Source of the DNA: Reyranella sp.
Lineage (GTDB): Bacteria > Pseudomonadota > Alphaproteobacteria > Reyranellales > Reyranellaceae
Direction of reading: 5' to 3'
DNA length: 6,109 nt
Assembly: GCA_030679805.1 (NCBI GenBank)
Contig: JAUXST010000686.1
Span: 1 to 6,109 of the forward strand
The stretch's first letter is position 1; each line of letters starts with the position of its first letter. Positions 5,370-6,109 of the stretch are shown here, piece by piece. Position numbers and translations under genes: made by a program. Under the pieces are notes generated by a model. It saw only the letters and a list, made by a program, of their open reading frames with translations. It made no database searches and was not told the DNA's origin.

Positions 5370-5896
5370 TCGGCACTGCCTGGGCTGCCGGCGCCGATGC
5401 CGGTCATGGCGGCCTGTTTTCCGACCCGGCATTCTGGGTTGCCGTCGCCTTCGTCATTTTCTTCCTCCTCGCCGGCAAGCTCTTGTGGAAGAAGATCACC
5501 GAGATGCTCGACAAGCGCACGGCGGCCATCGCCAAGGCGCTGAGCGACGCCGAACACCTCAGGACCGATGCGTTGAAGGCCAAGACCGAAGCCGACCGCA
5601 CGCTTGCCCAAGCGGCGGCGGAAGCCGGCGCCATCGTCCAGCAGGCCCGCGAGGAAGCCGCCCGCATGCAGACGCGGGCCGCGGCCAACCTCGAGACGGC
5701 CGTGGCGTTGCGCGAGCAGCAGGCGCTCGACCGCATCGCCCAGTCCGAAGCCCAGGCGACCAAGCAGGTGCGCGACACCGCCGTCGATGTGGCGCTCTCC
5801 GCCACGCGCGCGCTGTTGCGCGAGCAGGTCGGTTCGGGCCGCACCCAGGCCCTGGTCGACGAGGCCATCGCCGAATTGCCGAAGCGCCTGCATTGA
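5366..5896 (+). CDS. atpF: F-type ATP synthase subunit b
   Basis: A 176-residue peripheral-stalk subunit. A short Gly/Ala-rich N-terminus leads into one membrane helix (about 22-40, DPAFWVAVAF onwards), then a basic membrane exit (KLLWKKI, 38-44) and a continuous charged helix (about 45-150) rich in Ala, Glu, Lys and Arg that would dimerise with b'. The C-terminal part (about 135-172) resembles the region that contacts delta in other b subunits. b and b' are clearly different sequences, so the stalk is probably a b/b' heterodimer, as known for alphaproteobacteria, cyanobacteria and chloroplasts. It is the last gene of the operon; delta (atpH) and the F1 genes do not follow. The start is fixed by AAGGAG and the ATGA overlap. 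Confidence 0.95.
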   Translation: MIGTAWAAGADAGHGGLFSDPAFWVAVAFVIFFLLAGKLLWKKITEMLDKRTAAIAKALSDAEHLRTDALKAKTEADRTLAQAAAEAGAIVQQAREEAARMQTRAAANLETAVALREQQALDRIAQSEAQATKQVRDTAVDVALSATRALLREQVGSGRTQALVDEAIAELPKRLH

Positions 5897-5928
5897 GGCA
5901 CCCTCTCTGATCTTTCGAATTTGGGATC

Positions 5929-5952
5929 GCCCGCATAAAACCAATCGCGGGC
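5929..5952 (+). other. Small GC-rich hairpin after atpF
   Basis: GCCCGC (5929-5934) pairs with GCGGGC (5947-5952) around a 12-nt A-rich loop. It lies 9 nt before the terminator stem and about 33 nt after the atpF stop. No U run follows. It may protect the 3' end of the atp message or simply be part of the terminator region. Confidence 0.4.
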
Positions 5953-5960
5953 TACCTGGT

Positions 5961-5991
5961 GCCCCCGCCGCAAGGCGGGGGCTTTTTCTTT
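5961..5991 (+). terminator. Rho-independent terminator of the Fo operon
   Basis: GCCCCCGCC (5961-5969) pairs perfectly with GGCGGGGGC (5974-5982) around a GCAA tetraloop of the stable GNRA type. TTTTTCTTT follows (5983-5991). It is 64 nt after the atpF stop and is the strongest terminator signal in the window. It supports the view that the operon ends at atpF. The minus strand lacks a U run, so it should act in one direction only. Confidence 0.93.
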
Positions 5992-6109
5992 GGCGAAAAC
6001 GTCAATCCCAGGGGCGGGCGGCGCGGGCAAACTCCCTGCCCCCGTCCTGCCTCAAGTCCCACATGCTTTTTCACAGCCTCAAAGGCCGTTCGATGCCGTG
6101 TTTTCACGG
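5992..6109. other. Stretch after the terminator with no confident gene
   Basis: I see no tRNA, no convincing ribosome binding site and no family I recognise on either strand. A minus-strand frame is open from the right edge to about 5992 and a plus-strand frame is open from 6062 to the right edge, but both are too short to judge. Small inverted repeats are present: GCCT/AGGC at 6076-6086, and CCGTG-TTTT-CACGG at 6096-6109, which runs into the window edge. The stretch may be intergenic or the edge of a gene or repeat lying to the right. Confidence 0.5.

Noticed and set aside
5026..5910. Plus-strand open frame (294 codons) across atpF' and atpF
   Set aside because: Arg/Pro-rich out-of-frame shadow; the b' and b frames are conserved.
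5992..6109. Short open frames at the right edge, both strands
   Set aside because: Fewer than 40 codons visible, no ribosome binding site and no family recognised.

Overview
The window is GC-rich chromosomal DNA, most likely from an alphaproteobacterium (Rhodospirillales-like is my best guess from memory of protein similarity, not from a search). The main reason is a stand-alone Fo operon in the order atpI-atpB-atpE-atpF'-atpF. It has both a b' and a b subunit, an alphaproteobacterial-type AtpI, and a strong terminator straight after atpF. The F1 genes (atpHAGDC) are not attached, as is usual for alphaproteobacteria.

Layout. Positions 1-979, minus strand: the N-terminal 326 codons of a periplasmic soluble lytic murein transglycosylase, whose catalytic domain lies beyond the left edge. 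Positions 980-1053: a 74-bp divergent intergenic region with a candidate bidirectional promoter. Positions 1054-3270, plus strand: a 738-residue protein that joins a cysteine-dioxygenase-like cupin domain to four tandem rhodanese domains, only one of which keeps a catalytic cysteine. Positions 3271-3387: an 8+8 bp dyad, then a good sigma-70-type promoter for the atp operon. Positions 3388-5896: the five Fo genes, tightly spaced, with a hairpin over the atpE/atpF' junction and a 4-bp ATGA overlap between atpF' and atpF. Positions 5897-6109: a weak hairpin, a strong intrinsic terminator, and about 118 bp in which I find no confident gene.

The Fo genes together build the proton channel of the ATP synthase: the a subunit, the c-ring, the b/b' peripheral stalk, and AtpI as an assembly factor. 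The c subunit carries a proton-type site (E58 without the sodium-ligand residues). The two upstream genes have no obvious functional tie to ATP synthesis. The transglycosylase remodels peptidoglycan, and the cupin-rhodanese fusion probably handles thiol or persulfide sulfur.

Nothing here amounts to a clearly new multi-gene system. The most unusual items are the cupin/four-rhodanese fusion with an altered active site, the hairpin that pairs the atpE stop region with part of the atpF' ribosome binding site, and the dyad just upstream of the atp promoter.
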